Assembly (NCBI GenBank): GCA_002300355.1
Contig: NSGV01000002.1
Location: 682,001-746,000, forward strand
Reading direction: 5' to 3'
From: Streptomyces sp. TLI_235
GTDB lineage: Bacteria > Actinomycetota > Actinomycetes > Streptomycetales > Streptomycetaceae
Length of the DNA: 64,000 nt
Made by a program: the position numbers and the translations under genes. Below, one piece after another: positions 1 to 8,488 of this stretch (the stretch's first letter is position 1; every line of letters starts with the position of its first letter). The notes under the pieces were generated by a model. It did no database searches, was not told the origin of the DNA, and saw only the letters and a list, made by a program, of their open reading frames with translations.

Positions 1-1
1 C

Positions 2-757
2 AGGCCACGGGCCCGCGTCACGGCACTCGTCGTCGTCGGGTTGCTCGCGCTGCTGGCCACGGCCCGGGGCATTCTGACCATGACGTCCCAGGCCACTCTG
101 CACCAGATCGAAGCAGAGTCGCGGCAGCTCAGGGAGAGTATGGGTCAGGGTCAGGGGCAGTACCGGGACATGTTCCCCGGCATCACCGAGATCTACCCGC
201 CGTGGTCGTACGACTCCGTCTATCTGAGCTCGGCCCTCGCCGTCGTCGGGTGCACCGCGGTCTTCGTCCTGCTGACCCTGCGGCGCTCGGCTGCATGGTT
301 CGCCACGGCAGGAAGCGGTGCACAGTGGCACGCCGCGCCACCGCCACCCCCACCTCGGCCCGCCACGGCGCACCCCTGGCAGCCCGCACTCGCGCCGCCG
401 GCGCCGGGCACCGACCAGCCCGCCGCCGACATGGCGGTGCACCGTGCGCTGGCGGTCATCTCCCACCCCTGGGCGCTCCCGATCATCCGTGCGCTGGTCC
501 TGGGCCCCAGGCCCCTGACCGACCTCGCGCCGGGGCCCCTCGGAGAGGACCGGGACACCGTCCAGGGGCAGCTACGGGAACTGTGTGCCGCCGGCGTCGT
601 CCGCGAGTCCGCACTGCAGGGTGCCGCCTCGCCCGGCTATGAACTGACCGAGCTGGGCGAAGGCCTCCCGTCGATGCTCCGCGAACTCAACCGGCGGGGC
701 ATGCGGCCCCCGGACCCCCCGGCCGACGGGGGCGGCACGCCGACTGCCCCGCTCTGA
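2..757 (+). CDS. membrane-linked winged-helix protein, 5' end cut by window edge
   Basis: The reading frame is open to the left edge, so the true start lies outside; the first internal start codon is a TTG at 41. Two hydrophobic segments are seen, one in the first 20 codons and one near codons 68-84 (SSALAVVGCTAVFVLLTL). A proline-rich linker follows, then a C-terminal region of about 90 residues that reads like a MarR/HxlR-type winged helix (conserved ISHPWALPIIRAL helix, then a wing ending near YELTELGEGL). A loop of about 45 residues between the two hydrophobic segments would face outward. The arrangement suggests a membrane-tethered transcription factor or sensor, but I do not recognise a named family. 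Tandem hairpins follow the stop. Confidence 0.6.
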   Translation, partial: RPRARVTALVVVGLLALLATARGILTMTSQATLHQIEAESRQLRESMGQGQGQYRDMFPGITEIYPPWSYDSVYLSSALAVVGCTAVFVLLTLRRSAAWFATAGSGAQWHAAPPPPPPRPATAHPWQPALAPPAPGTDQPAADMAVHRALAVISHPWALPIIRALVLGPRPLTDLAPGPLGEDRDTVQGQLRELCAAGVVRESALQGAASPGYELTELGEGLPSMLRELNRRGMRPPDPPADGGGTPTAPL

Positions 758-770
758 GGGCCTCCGCGCC

Positions 771-838
771 GACGGGACAGGCCCGTCCGGACGGCGCCGC
801 CGCCGACCGGAGCGACGATGGCCTCACGAAGGCCATCG
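771..838 (+). terminator. tandem hairpins after the first gene
   Basis: Two inverted repeats lie just after the stop of the first gene: a 6-bp stem (771-776 with 782-787) and a 9-bp stem (816-824 with 830-838, loop of 5). There is no T-run, as is usual in very GC-rich actinomycetes, so termination is inferred from stem strength and position. Confidence 0.4.
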
Positions 839-878
839 AGTCGCCGTGCGAGGACGACGCGACCGCCGAGCCGAGGAG

Positions 879-1110
879 TGGCCCCTGACCGAGCAGGTGC
901 TGGCGAGCTGGAACGAGGGCCCGGCCAGGCAGGCGGTCCTGGACTACGTGCGCCGGGCGACGACACCGGGGGGCGGCGTTCGTAGAGCCGGCCGACCGGG
1001 TCGCCACGTTCAACAACGACGGCACGCTCTGGGTCGAGCAGCCGCTGCCGCCGCACTTCGACTTCGTGTTCCGCACCTGGGAGGAGCCGGTCGCCACCGC
1101 GTCCGCCTTG
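879..1110 (+). pseudogene. HAD-family hydrolase remnant (frameshifted, truncated)
   Basis: The frame from 879 reads PLTEQVLASWNEGPARQAVLDYVRRATTPGG, in two pieces PLTEQVLASWNEG and PARQAVLDYVRR. A G-run at about 968-973 shifts the frame, and the next frame reads FVEPADRVATFNNDGTLW and then QPLPPHFDFVFRTWEEPV. Together these match the N-terminus of streptomycete HAD-superfamily hydrolases, in which the nucleophile sits in FDNDGTLW. Here the nucleophile position is Asn, a further sign of decay. The match ends around 1110, where the next pseudogene region starts, so the remaining 200 or so residues of the family are absent. Confidence 0.65.
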
Positions 1111-1143
1111 ACAACACGGTCAGCCGGACGTAGATCGGGAGGC

Positions 1144-3046
1144 ATGGATCGGCACGACCCGGTGGAGCGAGCGAGACCGCGTGTCGCGAACGACACGGCC
1201 ACCTCCCCGGGCGCGGGCGCGACGACGGGTGCCGGCCGTCCCGTCCGGGCAGCCGAGGCCGGGGAGGCCGACGGTGTGAGGGCGGAGCACGAGGACGCCC
1301 TGGTGGCGGCCGTGGTCAAGGCCGCCAGGGAGACCGGCGGCCATGTCGGGACCGTCTTTCTCCGGTCCCGGGACAACCGTTCGATCGTGCTGGCCGCGAC
1401 CTGCGGCGCCTCGCCGGCCCTGCTCGGTGGCTGGCGGCTCATCCCGGTCAACAGCCCCATTCCGGTGGCGGCGGCCTACCGGTCGGGGCGGACGGTCCAT
1501 CTGGCCGACGCCGACGAGACGATGCGACGCTATCCCCAGCTCGCGATGGCCCTGCCGTACGCGTTCGGCTCGGCGTCGGTGCCGGTCAGGGCCGGGCAGG
1601 AGAGCCTGGGCGCCATGGCGGTGGTGTGGTCGGCGCCACCCGGGCACTCGGGGCTGTCCAGGGTCCAGCTCCGCCATCTGCGGGCCATCGCCAACCGGCT
1701 CGGCGCCGCCCTCGCCGACCTCCGGGCCCGCGGGGGTGTCTTCGACTACGACGCCGCGACGGTGCCCATCGAGGTCCCGGCTCCCACCGCGCCGGCCGTG
1801 CGGGTCGGCCTGTTCGACTGGCGGCTGGACACCGGGGTCGTGGTCGCCGACGACGAGCTGTGCGCGATCTTCGGTCTGGCGCCCGGCGCGTTCGACGGGC
1901 GGGCCGACACGCTGGCCTCCCGGCTCCACCCGGGCGACCGGGTCTCGCTCCGGGCCACGGCCCGCGCGGCCGTCGCGGACGGCAGGGTGCTCGCCCGCCG
2001 ACTGCGCATCCGCGCCGCCGACGGGTACCACACCGTCGAGCTGTGGGGCCGCGTACCGGAGGCACCCGGGGAGGAGCTGCGGAATCACCTGGTCGGTTGT
2101 GTGCTCGACGCCGCGGCCGGCGCCGCAGCCGTCACCGCGGTGGAGCGGCTCCGGGACGGACTCTTCTCCCTCGCCCCGGACGGGCGGGTCACCTACGCAA
2201 ATCGCAGCCTGGAGCGGCTGCTCGGGGCGGGCGTCCGGGAGCTGCTCGGCCGCCGCCTGTGGGAGGTCCTGCCCTGGCTGTCCGATCCCGCCTACGAGGA
2301 CCGGCACCGAGCCGCGCTGTTCTCGCAGCAGCCCACCACCTTTCTGGTCTGCCGCCCGCCGGACCAGTGGCTCGCCTTCTCCCTTCATCCGGACACCAAC
2401 GGTGTGACCGGCAGGGTGGCACCTTCCGCGCCGCCGCACCCACCGTCGGAGGTTTCCGGGCCGACGGTGGAGTCCGGGGAATCGTCCACCGCGTCGTCCG
2501 GTTCCGGGCCCGGGCATCCCCCGCCCGGCCCGCCGACGGCCCGGGCGGCGCCCGCGCGCCTGGGCGCCATCTACCGCGTGCTGCAGCTGGGCAGCGCACT
2601 GACCGAGGCGGTCACCACCTCGGTCCCGGGCTGCTCGCCAGTTGCTGCTACATCCGCATCGAGCCGGGCGCCGACCATGCCTCGCCGTCCGCGCCGGGCA
2701 CTGCCCACCGCTGCTGCGCCGTCCCGACGGCAGCACCGACGTGCTGGAGCTGGCGGCCGGACCGCTCCTCGGCGTCGACGGCACCAGCACCTATCCGGAG
2801 ACCCGGCTGGACCTTCCCCGCGGGTCGGTCCTCGCCCTCTACACCGACGGCCTCGTCGAGGAACGCGGCAGCGACATCGATCCGGGCATCGACGACCTGC
2901 GGGCGTCGCTGGCGCACGCCCGCGCCGGGAGGCTCGAGGAACTCGCCGATCAACTGCTGCGGAAGGCCCGGCGCTCGCCGCACCTTTCGGACGACATCGC
3001 CCTGCTGCTCACCGGCTACCACCCGGAGCAGATCCGGCCCCGGTGA
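1144..3046 (+). pseudogene. GAF-PAS-PAS-PP2C (SpoIIE-type) phosphatase, internally deleted
   Basis: An ATG at 1144 follows a GGGAGG ribosome site. A GAF domain (about 1276-1720) and two PAS domains (about 1795-2050 and 2140-2390) are intact in one frame. At about 2618, after VLQLGSALTEAVTT, the text jumps to PGLLASCCYIRIEPG in a second frame, which in this family lies some 300 residues further on. The second GAF and the N-terminal half of the PP2C domain are therefore missing. Near 2680 the frame changes again to RAGHCPPLLRRPDG, ending with VLALYTDGLVEE and the C-terminal PP2C strands. Such proteins are anti-anti-sigma phosphatases in actinomycetes. With the deletion and two frame changes no catalytic domain can form, although the sensor half could still be translated. 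Confidence 0.8.
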
Positions 3047-3080
3047 GGCGGTGCACGCCGCTGGAGGCGGGAAACCGGCC

Positions 3081-3725
3081 CTACGCCGGGTCGGCGCCGA
3101 GCATACGGAGGACGAGGTCGGCGTACTGCTCTCCGAGGGCCTTGGGCGAGGTGCGCATGCGGTCCTCGTACCAGCGCGCGACGTCGATGCCGAGCGAGAG
3201 CACGGCGCGGCTGGCGGCCCGCACGTCCCGGACCTCGAACACACCGGCCGCGACCCCCTCGCGGACGAGGTCCTGTGCACGTTGCTCGATCCTGCGCCGC
3301 AGGTCCACCACGACCCGGTAGTCGTCCTCGGGCAGGGACTGCAGCTCGTACGCCACGACGCGCGCCACGGCGTGGCGGTGGGCGTGCCATTCGGTGAACT
3401 CCTCGGCCAGGCGGCGCATTCTCGCCGCCGGGTCGCCGTCCCCGGTGACGGCCCGGTCGACCACGGCGAGGATCTGCTCGTGCCCGCTCCGTACGATCTC
3501 GAAGAGCAGGGCCGCCTTGGACGGGAAATGGACGTAGAGCGCCGCCGAGCTCATTCCCGCGGCTGCGGAGATGTCCCGCGTGGTGGTGGCGTGGTAGCCC
3601 TGCCGGGCGAAGCACTCCAGACCGGCCGCCATCAGGCGGCGGGCGGTCGCCGGTTGGACGTCCGGCCACAGGTCGTCCGCGAGCGTGGTGGTGGCGGGCA
3701 CTGATCTTCCCTCGCTCCGACGCAT
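3081..3725 (-). CDS. TetR-family transcriptional regulator of the acyl-CoA genes
   Basis: This 214-aa protein has an N-terminal TetR helix-turn-helix (about residues 27-73, with ECFARQGYHATTTRDISAAAG and then SSAALYVHFPSKAALL as recognition region) followed by a helical ligand-binding domain. It is divergent from the acyl-CoA ligase gene and convergent with the decayed phosphatase. Known TetR regulators in this setting bind acyl-CoA or aromatic-CoA ligands and repress neighbouring beta-oxidation genes. Matching operator-like palindromes lie before the ligase and before the thiolase, and a separate palindrome sits 14 bp upstream of its own start, consistent with autoregulation. Ligand identity cannot be read from the sequence. 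Confidence 0.88.
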   Translation of the reverse strand: MRRSEGRSVPATTTLADDLWPDVQPATARRLMAAGLECFARQGYHATTTRDISAAAGMSSAALYVHFPSKAALLFEIVRSGHEQILAVVDRAVTGDGDPAARMRRLAEEFTEWHAHRHAVARVVAYELQSLPEDDYRVVVDLRRRIEQRAQDLVREGVAAGVFEVRDVRAASRAVLSLGIDVARWYEDRMRTSPKALGEQYADLVLRMLGADPA

Positions 3726-3738
3726 GGGCCGACCCTAT

Positions 3739-3752
3739 CAACCGCTCGGTTG
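3739..3752. promoter_or_regulatory. palindrome upstream of tetR (possible autoregulatory operator)
   Basis: CAACCG-CT-CGGTTG forms a perfect 6-bp inverted repeat with a 2-bp centre, directly upstream of the tetR start at 3725. It differs from the operator shared by the ligase and thiolase promoters. It could bind this TetR protein or another regulator. Confidence 0.4.
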
Positions 3753-3793
3753 TGGGCCTTTCCCGTCCATAAATTACCGCTTAGTAACACTGA

Positions 3794-3809
3794 CTGAGCG
3801 CTTGCTTAG
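3794..3809. promoter_or_regulatory. TetR-type operator before the acyl-CoA ligase
   Basis: CTGAGCGCTTGCTTAG is 15/16 identical to the reverse complement of the site at 5699-5714. A further ten-base match to the same site (CGCTTAGTAA) lies at 3778-3787, giving a site and a half in this intergenic region. Position and symmetry fit a TetR operator controlling the divergent tetR and ligase genes. Confidence 0.65.
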
Positions 3810-3981
3810 CGCGTGGGAGGGTCGTAGCCTCCGTCACACGCCGGCCGGCCGAGGCGGCCCCTCGTCCGACCCGGCCACCACCCTCCCTCCGCGTCCACCC
3901 GCGCACCGGGGAAGGGGTCACGCACGAGTACGAGCCGGCTCTCGCCGCAGACGCTGCGCCCATCCGATCGGGAGTGCCCTC

Positions 3982-5502
3982 ATGAGCTTCAACCTCGCGA
4001 CCATGCTGCGGGAGTCACGCCATGCCCACCCGGACAAGCCGTTGTGCCACTTCGCCGGCACCTCCTTCAGCTACGCGCAGGTCGACACGGTCTCCGGCCG
4101 CGTCGCGAACAGCCTCCGCGCCCTCGGGCTGCAGCGCGGCGACAAGGTCGCCGTCCAGCTGCCCAACGTGCCGCAGTTCCTGTTCACCTACTTCGGGATC
4201 CTCAAGGCCGGGCTGACGATGGTCCCGCTCAACCCGCTGCTCCGCGCCCCGGAGATCGCCTATCACCTCGAGGACTCCGACGCGAAGCTGCTCGTGACGT
4301 TCGAGTCCTTCGCCGACGAGGCGCTCAAGGGCGCACAGCAGGTGGACGGCGTGACGACGTACGTCGTCACCACACCGGGCGGCGGCTGGCCGCCGGAGGG
4401 CGCGGTCCACTACGACGAGCTCTACTCCGCGGAGGACACCGGCGACATCGAGCCGACCGATGCGGACGACACCGCCGCGCTGCTCTACACCTCGGGCACG
4501 ACCGGTCAGCCGAAGGGCGCCGAACTCACCCACTTCCAGCTGTACATGAACTGCACCGTCGCGGGAGAACTGTTCGGCTTCCGCGAGGACGACGTCGCCG
4601 TGGCGGTACTGCCGCTGTTCCACGTCTTCGGGCTGTCGAGCGTCCTCAACACCTGCGTGCGCTACGGCGGCACGATGGTCCTCGTGCCCCGCTTCGACCA
4701 GGAGTCGGTACTCGACGTCATCGAGCGCCACCGCTGCACGGTGTTCTCCGGCGTTCCCACCATGTACGTCGCGCTGCTGTCGGCCGACACCGCCGGCCGC
4801 GACCTCGGCTCGCTGCGGGTCGGCGTCTCCGGCGGAGCCGCGATCCCCGGCGAGGTGATCCGCGCCTTCGAGGAGAAGTTCCCGGGAGTCGTGATCCTGG
4901 AGGGCTACGGGCTGTCGGAGACCGCGAGCACCACGACCTTCAACATCAGCGCCGAGGCCCGGAAGGTGCTCTCGATCGGCAAGCCCGTCTGGGGCGTCCA
5001 GGTGCGCGTCGTCGACGAGAGCGACGAGCCCCTGCCGCCGGGGCCCGACCACATCGGCGAGATCGTCATTCGCGGCCACAACGTCATGAAGGGCTACTAC
5101 AAGCGACCCGAAGCCACCGCCGAGGCGTTCAGGAACGGGTGGTTCCACACCGGCGATCTCGGCTACGCCGACGACGACGGCTACCTGTTCATCGTCGACC
5201 GCAAGAAGGACCTCATCATCCGCGGCGGCTACAACGTGTACCCGCGCGAGATCGAGGAGGTCCTCTTCACGCATCCGGCCGTGGCCGAGGCGGCCGTCGT
5301 CGGCAAGCCCGACGGACGGCTCGGCGAGGAGGTCCTGGCCTACATCGCGCTGAAGCCGGGCGCGTCCGCCACGCCGGAGGAGATCACGGTCTACTGCAAG
5401 GACAGGGTCGCCGCGTACAAGTACCCGCGCGAGGTGCGCCTCCTCGACGCGCTGCCCAAGGGGCCGACCGGGAAGATCCTCAAGAAGGCACTCCGCGTCT
5501 GA
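3982..5502 (+). CDS. acyl-CoA synthetase / AMP-dependent fatty-acid-CoA ligase
   Basis: This 506-aa ANL-superfamily ligase activates a carboxylic acid to its CoA thioester through an acyl-adenylate. Visible motifs are the phosphate-binding loop YTSGTTGQPKG (about residues 169-179), EGYGLSE (A5), FHTGDLG (A7), the hinge DRKKDLIIRGG and the C-terminal catalytic lysine in PTGKILKK. The length is normal. The ATG at 3982 is chosen because GGGAG lies 7 nt upstream; an open frame continues upstream but is low-complexity leader sequence over the operator. With the thiolase and MaoC hydratase downstream it likely feeds a beta-oxidation-like route for a fatty, aromatic or side-chain acid. The substrate is unknown. 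Confidence 0.92.
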   Translation: MSFNLATMLRESRHAHPDKPLCHFAGTSFSYAQVDTVSGRVANSLRALGLQRGDKVAVQLPNVPQFLFTYFGILKAGLTMVPLNPLLRAPEIAYHLEDSDAKLLVTFESFADEALKGAQQVDGVTTYVVTTPGGGWPPEGAVHYDELYSAEDTGDIEPTDADDTAALLYTSGTTGQPKGAELTHFQLYMNCTVAGELFGFREDDVAVAVLPLFHVFGLSSVLNTCVRYGGTMVLVPRFDQESVLDVIERHRCTVFSGVPTMYVALLSADTAGRDLGSLRVGVSGGAAIPGEVIRAFEEKFPGVVILEGYGLSETASTTTFNISAEARKVLSIGKPVWGVQVRVVDESDEPLPPGPDHIGEIVIRGHNVMKGYYKRPEATAEAFRNGWFHTGDLGYADDDGYLFIVDRKKDLIIRGGYNVYPREIEEVLFTHPAVAEAAVVGKPDGRLGEEVLAYIALKPGASATPEEITVYCKDRVAAYKYPREVRLLDALPKGPTGKILKKALRV

Positions 5503-5518
5503 CCGTCAACTGCACATT

Positions 5519-5552
5519 GCTCCGCCGTAGTTGAACCATGCTGCGGCGGAGC
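5519..5552 (+). terminator. hairpin after the acyl-CoA ligase
   Basis: GCTCCGCCG (5519-5527) pairs perfectly with CGGCGGAGC (5544-5552) across a 16-nt loop, starting 17 nt after the ligase stop. There is no T-tract. It separates the ligase from the independently controlled thiolase operon. Confidence 0.5.
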
Positions 5553-5663
5553 TGACGCATGCCCGCGTGCGGCGGAAGGACCCGTCCGGCGAACCCCCGG
5601 CACTGCCGCGTCGAGCGGCCTGGGATGTGACGTGGTCCACACCGACCTGCCGAGTCGGACCGG

Positions 5664-5714
5664 TTGACGCCGGTGTCGTCCTGCTGCAGCCTGAGGAGCT
5701 AAGCAAGCGCTTAG
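5664..5714 (+). promoter_or_regulatory. candidate promoter and TetR operator of the thiolase operon
   Basis: TTGACG (5664-5669) and, after 17 nt, CAGCCT (5687-5692) resemble a housekeeping-sigma promoter of streptomycetes. Immediately downstream lies CTAAGCAAGCGCTTAG (5699-5714), with 6-bp arms CTAAGC/GCTTAG, nearly identical to the operator in front of the ligase. A repressor bound here would sit at the transcription start. Confidence 0.55.
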
Positions 5715-5734
5715 TAAGTGCCGAAGGGAACGTC

Positions 5735-6952
5735 ATGCCCGAAGCCGTCATCGTTGCCACCGCCCGCTCGCCGATCGGCCGGGCCTTCAAGGGCTCACTG
5801 AAAGACCTGCGCCCCGACGAGCTCACCGTCCGGATGGTCCAGGCCGCCCTCGCCAAGGTGCCCCAGCTCGACCCGAGGACGATCGACGACCTGGTGCTCG
5901 GCTGCGGCCAGCCGGCCGGGGAGTCCGGGTTCAACATGGCTCGGATCGTCGCCGTCCTCGCGGGGCTGGACGAGGTGCCCGGCACCACGGTGAACCGCTA
6001 CTGCTCATCCAGCCTGCAGAGCACCCGGATGGCGCTGCACGCGATCAGGGCGGGCGAGGGCGACGTGTTCATCTCCGCCGGTGTGGAGACCGTGAGCCGC
6101 TACACCCAGGGCAACGCGGACGGTCTGCCCGACACCAAGAACCCGGCGTTCGCCGAAGCGGAGGCCCGCACCGAGCAGTTCGCCGCCGGCGGCCGGACGT
6201 GGGCCGACCCGCGCACTCAGGGATGGCTGCCGGACGCGTACATCACCATGGGCCAGACGGCGGAGAACGTCGCCCAGCTCAAGGGCGTCAGCCGCGCCGA
6301 CCAGGACGCCTTCGGCGTCCGCAGCCAGAACCTCGCCGAGAAGGCGATCGCCAACGGGTTCTGGGAGCGCGACATCACCCCGGTGACCCTGCCCGACGGC
6401 AGCCTGGTGACCAAGGACGACGGCCCGCGCGCCGGGGTGACGCTTGAAGCGGTCTCCGGGCTGAAGCCGGTGTTCCGGCCCGACGGCACCGTCACCGCCG
6501 GCAACTGCTGCCCGCTGAACGACGGCGCCGCCGCGCTCGTCGTCATGTCGGACACGAAGGCGGCGGAACTCGGCATCACCCCGCTGGCCCGGATCGTCAG
6601 CACCGGCGTCTCGGGACTGTCCCCGGAGATCATGGGCCTGGGACCGGTCGAGGCCTCGAAGCAGGCGCTGGCCCGTGCCGGCCTGACCATGGCCGACATC
6701 GACCTGGTCGAGATCAACGAGGCGTTCGCCGCCCAGGTCCTCCCGTCCGCGCGCGACCTCGGCGTGCCGGAGGAGAAGCTCAACGTCAACGGTGGCGCGA
6801 TCGCCATCGGCCACCCGTTCGGCATGACCGGTGCCCGGATCACCAGTACCCTCATCAACTCGCTGCAGTGGCACGACAAGCAGTTCGGCCTGGAGACCAT
6901 GTGCGTCGGGGGCGGCCAGGGCATGGCGATGGTGCTGGAGCGGCTCTCGTGA
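5735..6952 (+). CDS. acetyl-CoA acetyltransferase (thiolase)
   Basis: This 405-aa thiolase catalyses thiolytic cleavage (or condensation) of 3-ketoacyl-CoA. The nucleophilic Cys lies in NRYCSSSLQS (about residue 90), the catalytic His in AIAIGHPFG (about 360) and the second Cys in CVGGGQGMA (about 390); the NEAFA motif is also present. The length is typical of degradative thiolases. The ATG at 5735 has a GAAGGGAA ribosome site. The stop overlaps the GTG of the HAD gene by 4 nt, indicating translational coupling. It is the first gene of a thiolase-HAD-MaoC operon whose promoter carries the TetR operator. Confidence 0.93.
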   Translation: MPEAVIVATARSPIGRAFKGSLKDLRPDELTVRMVQAALAKVPQLDPRTIDDLVLGCGQPAGESGFNMARIVAVLAGLDEVPGTTVNRYCSSSLQSTRMALHAIRAGEGDVFISAGVETVSRYTQGNADGLPDTKNPAFAEAEARTEQFAAGGRTWADPRTQGWLPDAYITMGQTAENVAQLKGVSRADQDAFGVRSQNLAEKAIANGFWERDITPVTLPDGSLVTKDDGPRAGVTLEAVSGLKPVFRPDGTVTAGNCCPLNDGAAALVVMSDTKAAELGITPLARIVSTGVSGLSPEIMGLGPVEASKQALARAGLTMADIDLVEINEAFAAQVLPSARDLGVPEEKLNVNGGAIAIGHPFGMTGARITSTLINSLQWHDKQFGLETMCVGGGQGMAMVLERLS

Positions 6953-7608
6953 CCACAGTGGATGCCGTGGTCTTCGACTACGGCGGCGTCCTCACCGGCC
7001 AGGTCCGGCACTCGATCGCGGCCTGGCTCGAGGCCGACGGCATCGAGCCGGAGTCGTTCTCCCGAACCCTCAGGGCCTGGCTGTCCCGCGACGCCGAGGA
7101 CGGCACTCCGATCCACCGGCTGGAGACCGGCGAGCTGACGATCGAGGAGTTCGACGCACTGCTCGCCGCCGAACTGGTCACGGTCGACGGCACGGCGGTC
7201 GACCCGGTCGGTGTCCTCGCCCGCCTGTTCGCCGGGATGCGGCCCGACCAGGCGATGTTCGAGTTGGCCGGCGAGCTGCGTGATCTCGGGATCCGGGTGG
7301 CCCTGCTGTCCAACAGCTGGGGCAACACCTACCCGCGCGAGCGAATCGACCCGCTCTTCGATCCCGTCGTGATCTCCGGCGAGGTCGGCCTGCGCAAGCC
7401 GCTGGCCCCGATCTACCGGTACACCTCGGACCTGCTCGGCGTGCGCTCCGACCGGGTGCTGTTCATCGACGACGCCGAGCCGAACGTGCTCGGAGCCCGG
7501 GCCGTCGGCATGCAGGCTCTGCTGCACACCGACGCCGACACCACCCGGGCCGCACTCGCCGACCTGGTCCCCGGACTGTCCCGGCCGCTCACGGCCGCAA
7601 GGACCTGA
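6949..7608 (+). CDS. HAD-superfamily hydrolase (HAD-IA type)
   Basis: This 219-aa protein starts at a GTG overlapping the thiolase stop (GTGA). All four HAD motifs are visible: FDYGGVL with the nucleophile Asp, LLSNSWG, the Lys in GEVGLRKP, and VLFIDDAEPNV. A cap domain follows motif I. It resembles the HAD proteins that accompany acyl-CoA genes in actinomycetes and is likely a soluble phosphatase acting on a small metabolite, possibly CoA-related. The position between thiolase and MaoC hydratase supports a shared pathway; the substrate is not deducible. Confidence 0.85.
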   Translation: MTTVDAVVFDYGGVLTGQVRHSIAAWLEADGIEPESFSRTLRAWLSRDAEDGTPIHRLETGELTIEEFDALLAAELVTVDGTAVDPVGVLARLFAGMRPDQAMFELAGELRDLGIRVALLSNSWGNTYPRERIDPLFDPVVISGEVGLRKPLAPIYRYTSDLLGVRSDRVLFIDDAEPNVLGARAVGMQALLHTDADTTRAALADLVPGLSRPLTAART

Positions 7609-7655
7609 TCACCAACACCCGGCCTTCCGCCGAGAAGACGAAGGAGAGAGAGCAC

Positions 7656-8108
7656 ATGAGGATCTTCCAGGGCATCGAGGAGCTGGCGCAGGCCGCCGGC
7701 ACCCACCTCGGGTACTCCGACTGGCACACCGTGACCCAGCAGCAGATCGACACCTTCGCCGAGGCGACCGGTGACCACCAGTGGATCCACGTCGACCCCG
7801 CGAAGGCGGCGCAGGGCCCGTTCGGCTCCACGATCGCGCACGGCTACCTGACACTGTCACTGGTGCCGATGCTGATCTGGCAGGTGTACCGGGTCGAGGG
7901 GCTGACCATGGGCGTCAACTACGGCGCCAACAAGCTCCGTTTCCCCTCACCCGTCCCGGTGGACTCCAAGGTGCGCGCCGGGGTGGAGCTGCTGTCGGTC
8001 GTGCCGGGTGGCGGTGGCTACCAGGCGACGGTGAAGGTGACCGTCGAACGGGAGGGCGCCGACAAGCCAGCCTGCGTCGTCGAGACCGTCAGCATCCTGG
8101 TGCCCTGA
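7656..8108 (+). CDS. MaoC-family enoyl-CoA hydratase
   Basis: This 150-aa hot-dog-fold protein contains the (R)-hydratase motif: ATGDHQWIHVDP with the catalytic Asp/His pair, followed by FGSTIAHGYLTLSLVP. It would add water to a 2-enoyl-CoA, the step before dehydrogenation and thiolysis. It has a strong ribosome site (AAGGAGAGAGAG) and starts 47 nt after the HAD gene, so it is the third gene of the operon. The length is normal for single-domain MaoC proteins. Confidence 0.92.
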   Translation: MRIFQGIEELAQAAGTHLGYSDWHTVTQQQIDTFAEATGDHQWIHVDPAKAAQGPFGSTIAHGYLTLSLVPMLIWQVYRVEGLTMGVNYGANKLRFPSPVPVDSKVRAGVELLSVVPGGGGYQATVKVTVEREGADKPACVVETVSILVP

Positions 8109-8123
8109 CAGGGGCGGCCCCTG
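8109..8123 (+). terminator. short GC hairpin after the MaoC gene
   Basis: CAGGGG (8109-8114) pairs with CCCCTG (8118-8123) around a CGG loop directly at the stop codon of the MaoC gene. It is a plausible operon terminator. From 8124 to about 8290 no gene is seen; this may be decayed insertion-element sequence. Confidence 0.35.
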
Positions 8124-8290
8124 CCGTGGGCCTGCCATGTGTTTGCCATGGGCCCGCCATGGGTTGCCCGACCACCGCCCGCGCCTGTCCTGGCCTGCCA
8201 GGCGCAGGGCGGTGCGGCCCGGCCCGAGACCGCCCACTACCTGAACAGGCTGTCTCCACTGGTGGCCATGCGATGGGTGGCGCCGTGGCG

Positions 8291-8402
8291 GTTCACCCAG
8301 TCACGGACGAGGTTGACGGCAGCGCCCAGATCCTGGAGTACTTCCCGGCCCTCGAGCGCGCCTTCGACTACAGCACCTCCAAGGCCGCCCCCGTCCTGCT
8401 GA
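8291..8402 (+). pseudogene. IS110-family transposase, 5' fragment (left exon)
   Basis: The frame reads VHPVTDEVDGSAQ, then ILEYFPALERAFDYSTSKAA and PVLL, which matches the middle of IS110-type transposases (LLEYFPALERAFDYS region). The family's N-terminal DEDD catalytic domain is not found upstream, and the stretch before ILEYF looks shortened, so the copy is truncated. At 8402 the reading is cut by the group II intron. Joining 8402 directly to 10335 restores LLTGYQTPAGLRRIGEA in the same frame. Confidence 0.7.
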
Positions 8403-8440
8403 GTCGAGTAGCCGAGGGGAATCTCACCCCCCGGCTCTCG
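8403..8440 (-). ncRNA. group II intron domain VI with branch-point A
   Basis: On the minus strand the stem pairs CGAG and AGCCG with CGGCU and CUCG, leaving one unpaired A between the last two (complement of plus position 8409). This bulged A is 7 nt from the intron 3' end, the usual branch-point position. Confidence 0.75.
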
Positions 8441-8442
8441 CA

Positions 8443-8476
8443 GATCGGAGCGTGACAATCTCTTGTCACTCCGCTC
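8443..8476 (-). ncRNA. group II intron domain V
   Basis: This is a 34-nt hairpin on the minus strand. It opens with GAGC (AGC catalytic triad), has a GAGA tetraloop of the GNRA type, a CG bulge on the 3' strand, and closes with GAUC. Size and layout are those of catalytic domain V. It begins 12 nt after the RT stop codon. Confidence 0.85.
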
Positions 8477-8488
8477 TTGTCATCCTGA

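Noticed and set aside
8124..8290. A separate small gene between MaoC and the transposase fragment
   Set aside because: The frames here are short, lack ribosome sites and domains, and include repeats of CCATG-type words. Decayed insertion-element sequence is the simpler reading.
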